A stretch of DNA of 64,000 nt, from assembly GCF_000427685.1 (NCBI RefSeq), contig NZ_ATYM01000003.1, positions 124,001 to 188,000 of the forward strand. The letters run 5' to 3'. This DNA is from Haloplanus natans DSM 17983. GTDB taxonomy: Archaea; Halobacteriota; Halobacteria; Halobacteriales; Haloferacaceae. Under the pieces are notes generated by a model, which worked only from the letters and a program-made list of their open reading frames with translations, did not search any database and was not told the origin of the DNA. Of this stretch, positions 47,001-55,642 are shown one piece after another. The number at the start of each line of letters is the position of its first letter. Within the stretch, counting starts at the first letter, position 1. The position numbers and the translations under genes are program-made.

Positions 47001-47273
47001 ATGACTGATGATCGAAAGCCAACATGGGACGAGCCAGTCCAGCGGACGCGTGATGAGTCCCGGGACGGCTCCACGCCCGTCCTCGTGCAGGCAGGTGAAC
47101 CGACCGGCGGAGGCTATGCGTATCACGATATGAATACCGACGGCCGCCCGTTGTGTGGCGCCGGGGATCAAGAGACGGAGTATATGACGGTGACGATCGA
47201 GGAGGCGCGGCGCCACGGCAAGTCGCCGTGTCAACGGTGTCGGCAACTGCCGGATCTGAGCCACAGAGAGTAA
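47001..47273 (+). CDS. Small Cys/His protein, paralogue 2 of 3
   Basis: This 90-residue protein has GGGYAYHDMNTDGRPLCGAG, ETEYMTVTIEEARRHGKSPC and QRCRQL. It is most similar to the third paralogue, sharing a GTGGCCATGAC context at the start. It follows paralogue 1 by 92 bases on the same strand. The conserved H, LCGAG and PCQRC residues argue for a structural metal site. No function can be assigned. Confidence 0.7.
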   Translation: MTDDRKPTWDEPVQRTRDESRDGSTPVLVQAGEPTGGGYAYHDMNTDGRPLCGAGDQETEYMTVTIEEARRHGKSPCQRCRQLPDLSHRE

Positions 47274-48749
47274 TCGACCACGACGGAGCGACACGCCGCC
47301 GCCGCAGCCCCGCGTGGGGGCGAGCAGTAAGCGTCTGCACACGGCTGTCTCGCCGGCCAGTGTCGGAAGACAGGCAGGGCGGCGCGGGAGCGATGTCTGT
47401 GTCGTCCCGCCGTGCGCTCGAAGATGTCCGACCCACAGCGACCGAGCTGAACCGTGGCGCGGTCAACCGCGCCGCTGCGCACGGCCGGAGGAACCCGGGT
47501 TGGATCGCGCTCTGCACGGCGACCTGCTAAGGATTGCACGAACGATGCTCGGGATGCGGACGTGCGGGGGCGTTCGCGCCACCAGGTTGAGGCGAATGTC
47601 ATGCACTCGCGCCCACGCACGCCATCGGATTCTTTTCACGGCTACAGCCGTCGGCGTCCCCCTGCCATCGCTGTGGCAGGCGCCAAGCCAGGAGGTGAGA
47701 GTGCCCTTCGTGGCTTCATACTCGGGGGACGCCCGCCAGCGCGGCCGAGAGGCGCTCCACGGTACGCTACGGTCGAGTCTTCATGTGCCATACTCGCGAA
47801 TGCCCCCGCAAGGAGCGGTGATCTGCTCGTGCACGCGACGATTGACACTGTGGATGACGGAGAGATTGACCTCCTCCGGCCCCTGCAGACGGTGGTATGC
47901 GCTCTTGACATCCTCCCCGCGCTAACGCGCGAGGATTCCACGAAGTGGAGAGGAACTCTCTCGTGTCGCTTCCCCACTGACACGGCGAATACGACCACGA
48001 CACCGGCCGCGACAGCCAGTGCCAGTGGAGCCACACCACGAGGATCAACGGCGCGCCACATGGCTACACGAGTCGAGAGGGGAGTCTGGCCCGCGCTCCA
48101 CAACACGACCTGTCGGTACCGTCTCGAACACGCCCGAGCGAGGCACGCCTGGAGCCACCTCTCGACGGCTGCGCAGACTGTCGCGACGTGTGCCGTGTGG
48201 TGTCTTGACTGACTACGACGGCTGGCACGTCCCAATCCGTGCCCCCCTGATGCGTCGGCCCGAGTCCGAAGCGTGGGGCTGCACTCGTCGCGTCGTGATC
48301 GTGAGCGGTTTCATAATCGGATGCCGGCTGCTGATTTGGGGTGTTCTGTCGGTCCGGCGAGGGTGCACGCTCCGTTGCGAGCAGTGCGGTTCGTCCGCGT
48401 ACGGGGGCGAGCGCGGAGGTGTGTCGGGGACGCGGTTTCGACGCGGGTGGTGTCTCGGTGGCGTGTGGCGCTCGCCATAATTGGGGTTTCAGTGGGTTCT
48501 TCCGGGCGTTCAGGCCGATTATGAAGATTCTCTGACCGCCGGAGCGACGCGCACGGCATAGTTCCGTCTCTCTCCAACCCGAACGCCGATGATGAGGTCG
48601 CCATCGAGGAACCACCTGGCACGGCCGTGCTCGACGCCGGGATGATCGAGACGGCGACCCGGGTCGGGGAGACAAGATAGTTTCGCGATATGCTATTTGC
48701 ATATAATGGGCGAGGGTATATAAGCGAAGTTCTTGTGCCATGTGTGGCC
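47274..48749. other. 1.5 kb interval without a convincing gene
   Basis: Long frames here are basic, Arg/Ser-rich and look like shadows. One minus-strand fragment at about 47960-48060 encodes a short hydrophobic stretch (LALAVAAGVVVVFAVSVGKR) that ends against an IS200/IS605-type scar at 47.9 kb, possibly a truncated membrane protein. An AT-rich TATA-like stretch (GGTATATAAG, about 48714-48723) lies 27 bases before the third paralogue. Confidence 0.45.
47905..47955 (-). repeat. IS200/IS605 right-end-like hairpin scar
   Basis: Read on the minus strand: a short stem with ACTTCGTGG, then CCTCGCGCGTTAGCGCGGGG followed by AGGATGTCAA. This is the same palindrome plus GAGGATGTCAA ending as at 2964-3020, without transposase genes nearby. 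Confidence 0.6.
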
Positions 48750-49022
48750 ATGACAGACAACGGGAAACCGACGCGGGATGAGCGTGTCGAGCGGGCGGAG
48801 GCGGAGTCTCGGGAGGCGTCCACGGAGGTGCTCGTGTCGGCGAGTGGCACGGCCGGCGGGAGCTACGCCTATCACGATATGAGGACGGCTGGGCGGCCGC
48901 TGTGTGGGGCGGGAGACGAGGAGACGGAGTACGTCACGGTAACCATCGAGGAGGCACAGCGCCGAAACAAGGCGCCGTGTCAGCGATGTCGATATCTCGA
49001 TAGCATTACCGAGCGCGACTGA
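48750..49022 (+). CDS. Small Cys/His protein, paralogue 3 of 3
   Basis: This 90-residue protein has GGSYAYHDMRTAGRPLCGAG, ETEYVTVTIEEAQRRNKAPC and QRCRYL. It closely resembles paralogue 2 in length and motif spacing; the N-terminal 30 residues vary. A TATA-like GGTATATAAG lies about 27 bases upstream, suggesting its own promoter. It is separated from paralogue 2 by 1.5 kb containing a mobile-element scar, so the array was probably once tighter. Confidence 0.7.
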   Translation: MTDNGKPTRDERVERAEAESREASTEVLVSASGTAGGSYAYHDMRTAGRPLCGAGDEETEYVTVTIEEAQRRNKAPCQRCRYLDSITERD

Positions 49023-49463
49023 ACCTCAGACATGCTGTCGGCGCGTTCGCTCGCTGCACTACTGTGACAGCATTACAACCGTCACACTGTATCGGTAGCC
49101 CGGAACACCGAAGCGACGGACTGAGTGGGAGGACTCACCGTTCGCACTGATGCGAACCGTGCCCAGCACGCTGGAGACCGTGCCGACCGCTTCGCAGTCG
49201 CCTGCGATGAGCAGGTGGGAGGCAGCGTTGACCCTGCTACACGCGCTGCAAAGCACGCCATCGGAGATACTTAGGGCGGCGACCCATGACGCTGGCCACG
49301 CGAAAGCGTACTCGAGCCGCTGAGGAGCCGCGCAATCCTCATATCCCGTCGGGGACTCCCGCGGCTTCAGCCGTGGGAAGAGGTCAAGCTGGCAACAACG
49401 GGGACACCAACACGCTTCAGCACATTCCACTGGGAGCGCCAACTGGGAGCATACAAAAGAACA
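49023..49463. other. Interval between paralogue 3 and the composite transposon
   Basis: No intact gene is visible. A plus-strand acidic fragment near 49155-49270 (DANRAQHAGDRADRFAVACD) ends in TAG and may be the tail of a lost gene. A solo IS200/IS605-type hairpin lies at 49351-49387. The last eight bases, AAAGAACA (49456-49463), repeat beyond the far end of the transposon. Confidence 0.45.
49351..49387 (+). repeat. IS200/IS605 right-end-like hairpin scar
   Basis: GGGGACTCCCGCGGCTTCAG is followed by CCGTGGGAAGAGGTCAA, matching the end of the intact element at 60.4 kb (CCCGCG stem, then GAGGAGGTCAA). No tnpA or tnpB is attached. Confidence 0.6.
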
Positions 49464-49491
49464 CGCTCTTGTGGCGGAGATTATTGGTGAG

Positions 49492-50376
49492 TCATAGCGC
49501 AGTTCCGAGGATGGTTTTGAGCGCTTCTTTCCCCGGTTTGCGGAACACTTCTCGACGGAGCTGAAACGCTCGGATATACGGCGTGAGTCTGTCTTTAGAC
49601 ACACCTCGATGCGGCGAGAGCCACCGTCGCGCCAGCGACGCGTGGCTCTCGCAGGTGTTCACGTGAACGGCTCCATCAACGTACTCGCCGTCACCGTGGA
49701 CGACGTATTCACGGGTGAATGCGTCGTCCTCGTCAAGTGGATCGTATGCCCGAAAGCCGTCTGTGTAGACGGTTACCGACTCCTGCTGGCGGTCGGCCAG
49801 CAGGAGTCGAATCCCCGATTCGGTCGCGGCTTTCGTCGGGATCACGTGTCGTTCACCACTGCCGCGATCAGCGAGAACAAACACAGCGAGCTTGTCCTCA
49901 GCGTATGTTCCACGTCCGCGCGTAGACAGGCCACGCGAGCGCGACGGCTGGTCGCGCTCGCGGCCCTTGAGACCTGCTTTCACGTAGAATTCATCTATCT
50001 CGACCGGGCCTTCGAGCTGTAGTCGAGGCGCGTCCAGCGCCTGCAGGAAGCGCTGGACGCGCCGGTAGATCGTCTTGTATGAAACGTCAATCTCTACGTC
50101 TAATTGCCTGAGACTTGTGTTGAAGCGGATGTACGTGTAGACGGCGAGAGACCACTTTCTGAGCGCCACCGAAGAATGTTCGAAGATCGTGCCGGTCTGA
50201 TCGTTGAACGTGCGGTCGCAATCCTTACAGAGATACCGCTGAAACACGCGATAGCCGCCGTACCGAATCACAGATTCGCCACGGCAGCGTGGGCAATAGA
50301 CGCCGTCGCGCCAGCGAACCTGTGCCAGCAGGTTCGCGGCGCGACGCTCCGAGACGAACGTCCTGATAGGGAACAT
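49492..50376 (-). CDS. IS1595 family transposase
   Basis: The 294-residue transposase has an N-terminal zinc ribbon (YCPRC, YLCKDCDRTFNDQTG), an HTH (FNTSLRQLDVEIDVSYKTIYRRVQ), and the ISXO2-like DDE core: EIDEFYVKAG, VYTDGFRAYD and VNTCESHASLARRWL (the DDN/E set). No internal stop or frameshift is visible, so this copy may be active and could drive the composite transposon. Its right side contains two overlapping end-like sequences (about 50457-50466 and 50484-50493), a sign of earlier nested insertion. Confidence 0.88.
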   Translation of the reverse strand: MFPIRTFVSERRAANLLAQVRWRDGVYCPRCRGESVIRYGGYRVFQRYLCKDCDRTFNDQTGTIFEHSSVALRKWSLAVYTYIRFNTSLRQLDVEIDVSYKTIYRRVQRFLQALDAPRLQLEGPVEIDEFYVKAGLKGRERDQPSRSRGLSTRGRGTYAEDKLAVFVLADRGSGERHVIPTKAATESGIRLLLADRQQESVTVYTDGFRAYDPLDEDDAFTREYVVHGDGEYVDGAVHVNTCESHASLARRWLSPHRGVSKDRLTPYIRAFQLRREVFRKPGKEALKTILGTAL

Positions 50377-50482
50377 TGTTCGTCGGGTGACGCGGTCGCG
50401 TCACCCTTGCCCGCTGTGACTTCCAGCTACTGCTGAGAACTCACCAACAATCCTCTACCCAAGAACGCACCAACAATGTTCT

Positions 50483-51037
50483 TCACAAGAGCGTCTCTGT
50501 GAACTCCGCCGCGATCGGGATCTTTTGCCCGGTCGAGACGATCGTACAGCCGTAGCCGTAGTAGTATTCGTCGTCGGTTGGATCGTAGCATTTCGACGCG
50601 TCTTGATCGGCAGGCATCGCCCTCACATCCGTTGAATCGATACAGTAGGTCAAGTCGAGCAGGCCGCGGACGGCGGCCTGCTCGACGAGTCGGTCAAAGA
50701 CTTCGTCGACGACGTGTTCGAGATCGGTGAGGAAACGATCGACCACGTCTCTCGACGGCGGTCGATCGAAGCCACAGCTCAGCCAGACAACTGTGTTTTG
50801 AAGCTCTCGTTCGACGGGACGAATGCCGTAGATGTCGTGGTAGTAGCAGTGGAGAAAGCCACGCATCAGCTCTGGTGGTTCGTGCTCTCGTGTTCGCCCC
50901 GTCTGCGCCGGGGCGAACACGTCGAACTCTTCGAGAAACTCGAAAGAGAGGTGCTCAGACAACGCTAGCGTCTCGGTTTCCGCGACATTGAACAACGAGT
51001 CTACCGAAGGGTGATCCTGCAGGGTCGCTGGGCTCAT
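50483..51037 (-). pseudogene. IS5-type transposase cut by the IS1595 copy
   Basis: The first 180 residues of a haloarchaeal transposase are present: HPSVDSLFNVAETETLALSE, FLHCYYHDIYGIRP, VVWLSCGFDRPPSRDVVDRF, and LDLTYCIDSTDVRAMPADQD with the first catalytic Asp. At AAEFTE the frame runs into the IS1595 end and stops after three foreign codons. The catalytic second half is absent. The element's own outer end is retained at about 51085-51161 next to the downstream gene. IS5 family assignment is from memory. Confidence 0.75.
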
Positions 51038-51151
51038 ACCACCTCAGCGTTCACCCTGCTCTTTCGTGTGATAACCGTTCTATGACACCCTCGTAAGTCG
51101 TTACCGGCACTTGGCCAACCCGTCTTGGCAAAGTGTCGGTGAACAGTTACA

Positions 51152-54100
51152 CTAAACAGTATGATACAGCGTGACGATGTCGTCGTAGTCGACCCGGCCG
51201 TTCCCGTTGAAGTCGTAGGCGACCGCGTTCTGGTTGATCGCTGCGTCTTCGAAGTTGTCGAACAGGATCGTCACGTCGTCGTAGTCGAGTCGCCCGTTTC
51301 CGTTCAGGTCCTCGTACGCGCCGTCACTGTCGATGTCGGTCGGGGGCACGCCGTCGACCATCGGTGGACCCGCTGTCACGGTCGCACGGCCGGCCGCGAC
51401 CGACATACTTGTGCCGTTGTCGTCGTCGAACCGATCGATTACGACGGTCAGGGTGGTCGTGCCAGTGCCGTTCGCCGCGAGGGTGAGTTCGGCGAGCGCG
51501 CTGTCGGTCGCACCGGACTGAATCTCTTTTTCCACGTCGGCGACGGCAAGCGTGACCGAGGAGTCGTTCTCCGTGATCTGTGGCTCGCGGCTCAGCAGGC
51601 TCTCGGGGTAGCTCGCAGCCTCGACCTCCGCGACAGTCGGGTCGGAGACGGAGACGGTCAGTGTGCCGCCGGCGAAGCCGTCGGGGGCCGCAGAGAGCGT
51701 GATGGGAACGACTGCGGCGTCACCCGACTCCAGCGTCACGTCGGTCACCGCAACCGTCGGCGTCGCGGGCGTACCGTCGGGGGCGTCCCGGTCGAGTTCG
51801 ACGTTCAGCACCGCGGTGTCGAAGTTCTCGTACTGACTGCTGTACTCGGCGTCGGTGTAGGGGACGTACAGATCGACGCCCGACCCAGCCGCGAGCGGAT
51901 CGGTCCCGAACGCGTCGAAGTCACTCGCCGGGACGGTCACAGTGACCGTTCTAGCCTCGCCGTCTAACTGGACGTCTGTCGTGGTAACGCGCGTGCCGGT
52001 GCGATCTGCGAGCACCGCCTCGTCTTCGACGCCCGTAACCCGGGCCGGGACGTCGACGGTGAGGGTGGTGTCGGTGTCTGTCTCGGTTCGAGTGACCGCG
52101 TTCGCCCCGAGCGTCTCGTCGACGCGCCGCATCCGGTCGCCGCGTTCCGTGTCGACCTCGTCGGCGTCGATCCGTTCGCGCGCGCTCAGGTACGCGAGGA
52201 CGCCCTGAGCCATCGTGGTATCGGTGTAGATCTTCACGCGCGGTTTGTCGGCGAGCGGGTAGCCGCTCCCGCCATCGGCGATGTAGGAGTTCGTCGCGAG
52301 TGTGTACGTCGCGGAGTCGTTCACTGGTTCACCGTCGATGGTCAGGTCGCGAATCTCTCCGTCGCCCTCACCGGGTGAAGAGCTGTTCGTGTGCGGCACC
52401 CACTCGAAGGTGACGCCGGCGACCTGCTGTTGGATCTGCGTGCCGTACTGGTAGTCGTACTCGAGTGGCGTAATCTGACTGCGGAGAATCTCGCGCAACT
52501 CCGCGCCGGTCACCTCGACCACGACGATGTTGTTTCCGAACGACAGCGTCGACGTGACCATCCCACGGGTGATCTCGAACTCCTCACCCGCGCCGTACTC
52601 GCTCGGATAGAGCGTGTCGCGGATGCCACCAGCGTTCGTGACGGCGACGTCAGCACCAGTGTAGTTGCGGACACCGTCCATGAGGAGCGCCCCCGTCGCG
52701 GTGTCGTCGGTGTAACTGGAGCCGACGCCGGTGTGCTCTGGCATCTCCGCGCGCACGACGGGCGTGTCGAGGTAGTTCTCCCGGAGTGGGTTGATGTACG
52801 CTTTCCACGTGTCGTTGCGGGGCGTGTCGGTCGTCACGTCGATTAGTTCGCCCGATGCGTCGGTCACCGTGTTGTTCGCGGTGTCGACCGTGAGCGTCAT
52901 CGTCGCGATGGCGTTCGCCCGGCCGCTCGTCTCGGCGATGAGCACGCCGTCGGTCTGCTGGGGCGGATACCGTTGCTGGTCGTCGCCCGAGATGAGCGCG
53001 TCGATGCCGTCGACGTTTCGCGCGAGGGCCTTCGAGTCGGGAATACCGAGCGGTGCGAGCGCGACGACCACATCGACGTTCTCCTCGGTACGGAGCGTGT
53101 CGGTCACGTTCTGTGCGGCCACGACCGGGTCTGTCACCTCGTAACCGTTCCGAGAGACGACGCCGTCGGTCTTCGAATCGATCGCACCATCGGTGACTCC
53201 GAAGTAGCCGACGCGGACGCCGTCACGTTCGACGACGGTGTAGTCCTGTGTGCCGGGGAGGTTCGATCCGTCGCTCGTTTTCTCGACGTTCGCGAGCAGC
53301 CACGGGTACGTCGACTCCGCGGAGATGTTCTCGAAGACCTCGAAGTCGTTCGTACCCGCGTCCTCGTCGTAGTCGAGTTCGTGGTTCTGGACGACCTCGG
53401 CGTCGGGATCGATGAGGTTCAGCGCCGTCACCGGCGGTTCGTAGCCGTTCTCCAGGCCCGCGTAGTTGCGAAGCGCGTGGGGGCTGACCTCGTCACCGCC
53501 GCCGGCGACGAACACCGGGCCCTCGCTCTCGGCGCGCTGTTGGTCGATCAGCGTGATCATCCGACCGAGGTCGTCGTCGCGGGCTCCCGCCGCCGCCTTG
53601 CCGATGTCGTTGTAGCCGACGAGGGTGATCTCCGTCGTGTCCGTGCCGGTGTCACCCGTTTGCCCCCCGAGGCCGGTTATCACCTTGGGCTGGAGTTTGA
53701 ACGCGCCGAAACTGTAGTAGATCGGTCCTTCGACAGCGTCGACGGACACACCCGACGTCGATGGCGTGGCAGAGTCACCCGTGTCGACGTCGTCGACGGC
53801 GAGCGAACCGCTCCCGTCCGTGACCGCCCACTCACCGTACGGGCCCGGTGTCGACGAGACTGTGAGGCCGGAGACGGTGACCAGGACGCTCTCGTACGCC
53901 TCCTGGCCCGCTTCCGCAGTAGACAGCGAAACCGCCTCGGGCACCGCACCGGTCCCGGTGACGTTGACGGAGGCCGACTCCGCCGTGAGATCGAGTTCTG
54001 TCAGACCGTAGTGCTCTTTCAGGAGGGAGGTGACCTCGACCGTGTCGCCGACCGAGACGTCGGGTGAGCCACCGCTGTACGCGAAGAGACCGCTGTAGGC

Positions 54101-54373
54101 GACGTCCGACGCGGAGGCGTTCTGGACAAAGAAGCCGTCGGGCGAGACGGCCGTCACCGTCCCAGTTACTGTGACGGTCTGGCCGGCGTACGCCGACGCG
54201 CCGTCGCTCGTGGTGTTTGACTGGAGTTCCGAGATCGGTATCTGACCGTCCGTCGTTGTCTGGGCCGCGACGGGTCCCGCGCCTCCGACAGGAAGCGTCG
54301 CGACGAACAGTGCGACGACGAGCAGAACCGTGACGATGCGTCTGTGTGGCCGTGTAGTGTGATTCGAGTCCAC
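51152..54373 (-). CDS. Secreted 5'-nucleotidase-like protein with cohesin and dockerin modules
   Basis: The 1073-residue protein has a signal peptide (residues 1-37), an OB-fold-like module (about 45-235), a metallophosphatase-like domain (about 248-490), a 5'-nucleotidase C-terminal domain with NAGGIR (580-585), a cohesin-like beta-sandwich (about 885-1003), and a C-terminal dockerin with two loops (DLNGNGRLDYDD, DFNGNGRVDYDD). The metallophosphatase motifs are altered: NDIG instead of NDxH, LAPLG instead of LxHxG, SGDDQQ instead of xGHxH; only NHE remains typical. Catalysis is therefore doubtful. The last two codons and stop (TV, TAG) come from an inserted IS end. Confidence 0.85.
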   Translation of the reverse strand: MDSNHTTRPHRRIVTVLLVVALFVATLPVGGAGPVAAQTTTDGQIPISELQSNTTSDGASAYAGQTVTVTGTVTAVSPDGFFVQNASASDVAYSGLFAYSGGSPDVSVGDTVEVTSLLKEHYGLTELDLTAESASVNVTGTGAVPEAVSLSTAEAGQEAYESVLVTVSGLTVSSTPGPYGEWAVTDGSGSLAVDDVDTGDSATPSTSGVSVDAVEGPIYYSFGAFKLQPKVITGLGGQTGDTGTDTTEITLVGYNDIGKAAAGARDDDLGRMITLIDQQRAESEGPVFVAGGGDEVSPHALRNYAGLENGYEPPVTALNLIDPDAEVVQNHELDYDEDAGTNDFEVFENISAESTYPWLLANVEKTSDGSNLPGTQDYTVVERDGVRVGYFGVTDGAIDSKTDGVVSRNGYEVTDPVVAAQNVTDTLRTEENVDVVVALAPLGIPDSKALARNVDGIDALISGDDQQRYPPQQTDGVLIAETSGRANAIATMTLTVDTANNTVTDASGELIDVTTDTPRNDTWKAYINPLRENYLDTPVVRAEMPEHTGVGSSYTDDTATGALLMDGVRNYTGADVAVTNAGGIRDTLYPSEYGAGEEFEITRGMVTSTLSFGNNIVVVEVTGAELREILRSQITPLEYDYQYGTQIQQQVAGVTFEWVPHTNSSSPGEGDGEIRDLTIDGEPVNDSATYTLATNSYIADGGSGYPLADKPRVKIYTDTTMAQGVLAYLSARERIDADEVDTERGDRMRRVDETLGANAVTRTETDTDTTLTVDVPARVTGVEDEAVLADRTGTRVTTTDVQLDGEARTVTVTVPASDFDAFGTDPLAAGSGVDLYVPYTDAEYSSQYENFDTAVLNVELDRDAPDGTPATPTVAVTDVTLESGDAAVVPITLSAAPDGFAGGTLTVSVSDPTVAEVEAASYPESLLSREPQITENDSSVTLAVADVEKEIQSGATDSALAELTLAANGTGTTTLTVVIDRFDDDNGTSMSVAAGRATVTAGPPMVDGVPPTDIDSDGAYEDLNGNGRLDYDDVTILFDNFEDAAINQNAVAYDFNGNGRVDYDDIVTLYHTV

Positions 54374-54583
54374 ACAGGGCCCCTGTTACCGAGCTGGTAT
54401 AAATCCTGATAATATACTTACGTATTGAACGATACCGAAACGACGACGTTAGAGGCGTACGTAGTGGTGGATAGTACCGAGAGGGTCTCGTGACCGGCCT
54501 GCAGACGGCCGTCGAGTGAATCGACACGCGAGCGTGGAGGAGGCTAAATCATTTACGCTCTTGTGGCGTAGATTGTTGATGAC
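54374..54583. other. Promoter region of the cohesin-dockerin gene and IS1595 left end
   Basis: On the minus strand TATA-like bases (GTATATTATC, about 54408-54417) lie 35-45 bases before the ATG at 54373. The IS1595 terminal repeat CGCTCTTG starts at 54556. Confidence 0.45.
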
Positions 54584-54669
54584 TCATAGTGTTTATTGTA
54601 AGTCATTACCGGTGGATCGCCGGACCGTCTTGGTGACCCACCGGTAACCAGTTACAATAAACACTATCA
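54584..54669. mobile_element. 80-base palindromic MITE inserted in a transposase stop codon
   Basis: An 80-base element (54587-54666) begins TAGTGTTTATTGTAA and ends with the exact complement, and its inner arms (TTACCGGTGG / CCACCGGTAA) also pair. It is flanked by TCA on both sides (54584-54586, 54667-54669). TCA is the complement of the TGA stop of the IS1595 transposase, and the other copy at 49.5 kb shows the empty site. Its sequence parallels the IS5-type end at 51085-51161, including the shared GTCTTGG loop. Confidence 0.8.
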
Positions 54670-55551
54670 CAGCGCAGTTTCGAGGATGGTTTTGAGCGCT
54701 TCTTCACCCGGAATTCAGAACACCTCACGGCGGAGCTGAAACGCTCGGAGATATGGTGTGAGTCTGCCTTTCGAGACGCCCCGATGTGGCGAGAGCCACC
54801 GTCGCGCCAGCGACGCGTGGCTCTCGCAGGTGTTCACGTGAACGGCTCCATCAACGTACTCGCCGTCGCCGTGGACGACGTATTCACGAGTGACTGCGTC
54901 GTCCTCTTCAAGCGGTTCGTATGCCTGAAAGCCATCGGTATAGACGGTCAGCGACTCCTGCTGGCGATCGGCCAGCAGGAGTCGAATCGTTGACTCGGTG
55001 GCGGCTTTCGCAGGGATCACGTACCGCTCACCGCTACCACGATCCGCGAGGACGAACACAGGTGGCTTGTCTTCAGTGTACGTTCCACGTCCGCGCGTGG
55101 ACAGCCCACGCGAGCGCGACGGCCCGTCGCGCTCGCGGCCTTTGCGTCCCGCCTTCACGTAGAATTCGTCGATCTCAACCGGTCCCTTGAGATGGAACTG
55201 GGGCGCGTCCAGCGCCTGCAGGAAGCGCTGGACGCGCCGATAGATCGTCTTGTACGAAACGTCGATTTCGACATCTAGCTGTCTCAGACTGGTGTTGAAG
55301 CGGATGTACGTGTAGACGGCGAGAAACCATTTTCTGAGTGCGACCGCAGAGTGTTCGAACACCATGCCTGTCTGATCGTTGAACGTGCGGTCGCAATCCT
55401 TACACAGATACCGCTGAAATACCCGATAGCTGCCGTACCGAATCACGGATTCGCCACGGCAGCGTGGGCAATAGACGCCGTCACGCCAGCGAATCTGTGA
55501 CAGCAGATTCGCGGCCCGACGCTCCGAGACGAACGTCTTGATTGGCATCAT
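54667..55551 (-). pseudogene. IS1595 family transposase with a late nonsense codon
   Basis: The protein is closely similar to the copy at 49.5 kb through zinc ribbon, HTH and DDE core (EIDEFYVKAG, VYTDGFQAYE, NTCESHASLARRW). Translation stops at TGA after RREVF (54715-54717). The remaining codons are still legible (PGEEALKTILETAL) to the original TGA at 54667, which doubles as the MITE target site. About 17 C-terminal residues are lost; whether the enzyme still works is unclear. Confidence 0.8.
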
Positions 55552-55642
55552 CGTTCGTCGGGTGACGCGGTCGCGTCACCCTTGCCCGCTGTGACTTCCA
55601 GCTACTGCTCGGAACTGACCAACAATCCTCTACCCAAGAGCG

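Larger units (their letters stand above)
49464..55642. mobile_element. Composite transposon: two IS1595 copies around a dockerin-nucleotidase gene
   Basis: The outer ends are CGCTCTTG at 49464 and its complement CAAGAGCG ending at 55642. The eight bases outside each end are identical: AAAGAACA at 49456-49463 and at 55643-55650. IS1595 elements typically produce 8-base target duplications. The two IS1595 transposase genes (49492-50376 and 54667-55551) point the same way. Between them lie a truncated IS5-type transposase, the 1073-residue secreted protein gene and a short palindromic insert. The inner ends show no matching repeats, as expected if the whole 6.2 kb moved as one unit. Confidence 0.8.

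Noticed and set aside
47454-48212. 252-codon plus-strand frame
   Set aside because: Arg/Ser/Thr-rich low-information product crossing the IS605-type scar; not haloarchaeal in character.
48064-48741. 225-codon minus-strand frame
   Set aside because: Basic Arg/Ser/Pro-rich translation typical of antisense GC-rich DNA; no homology features.
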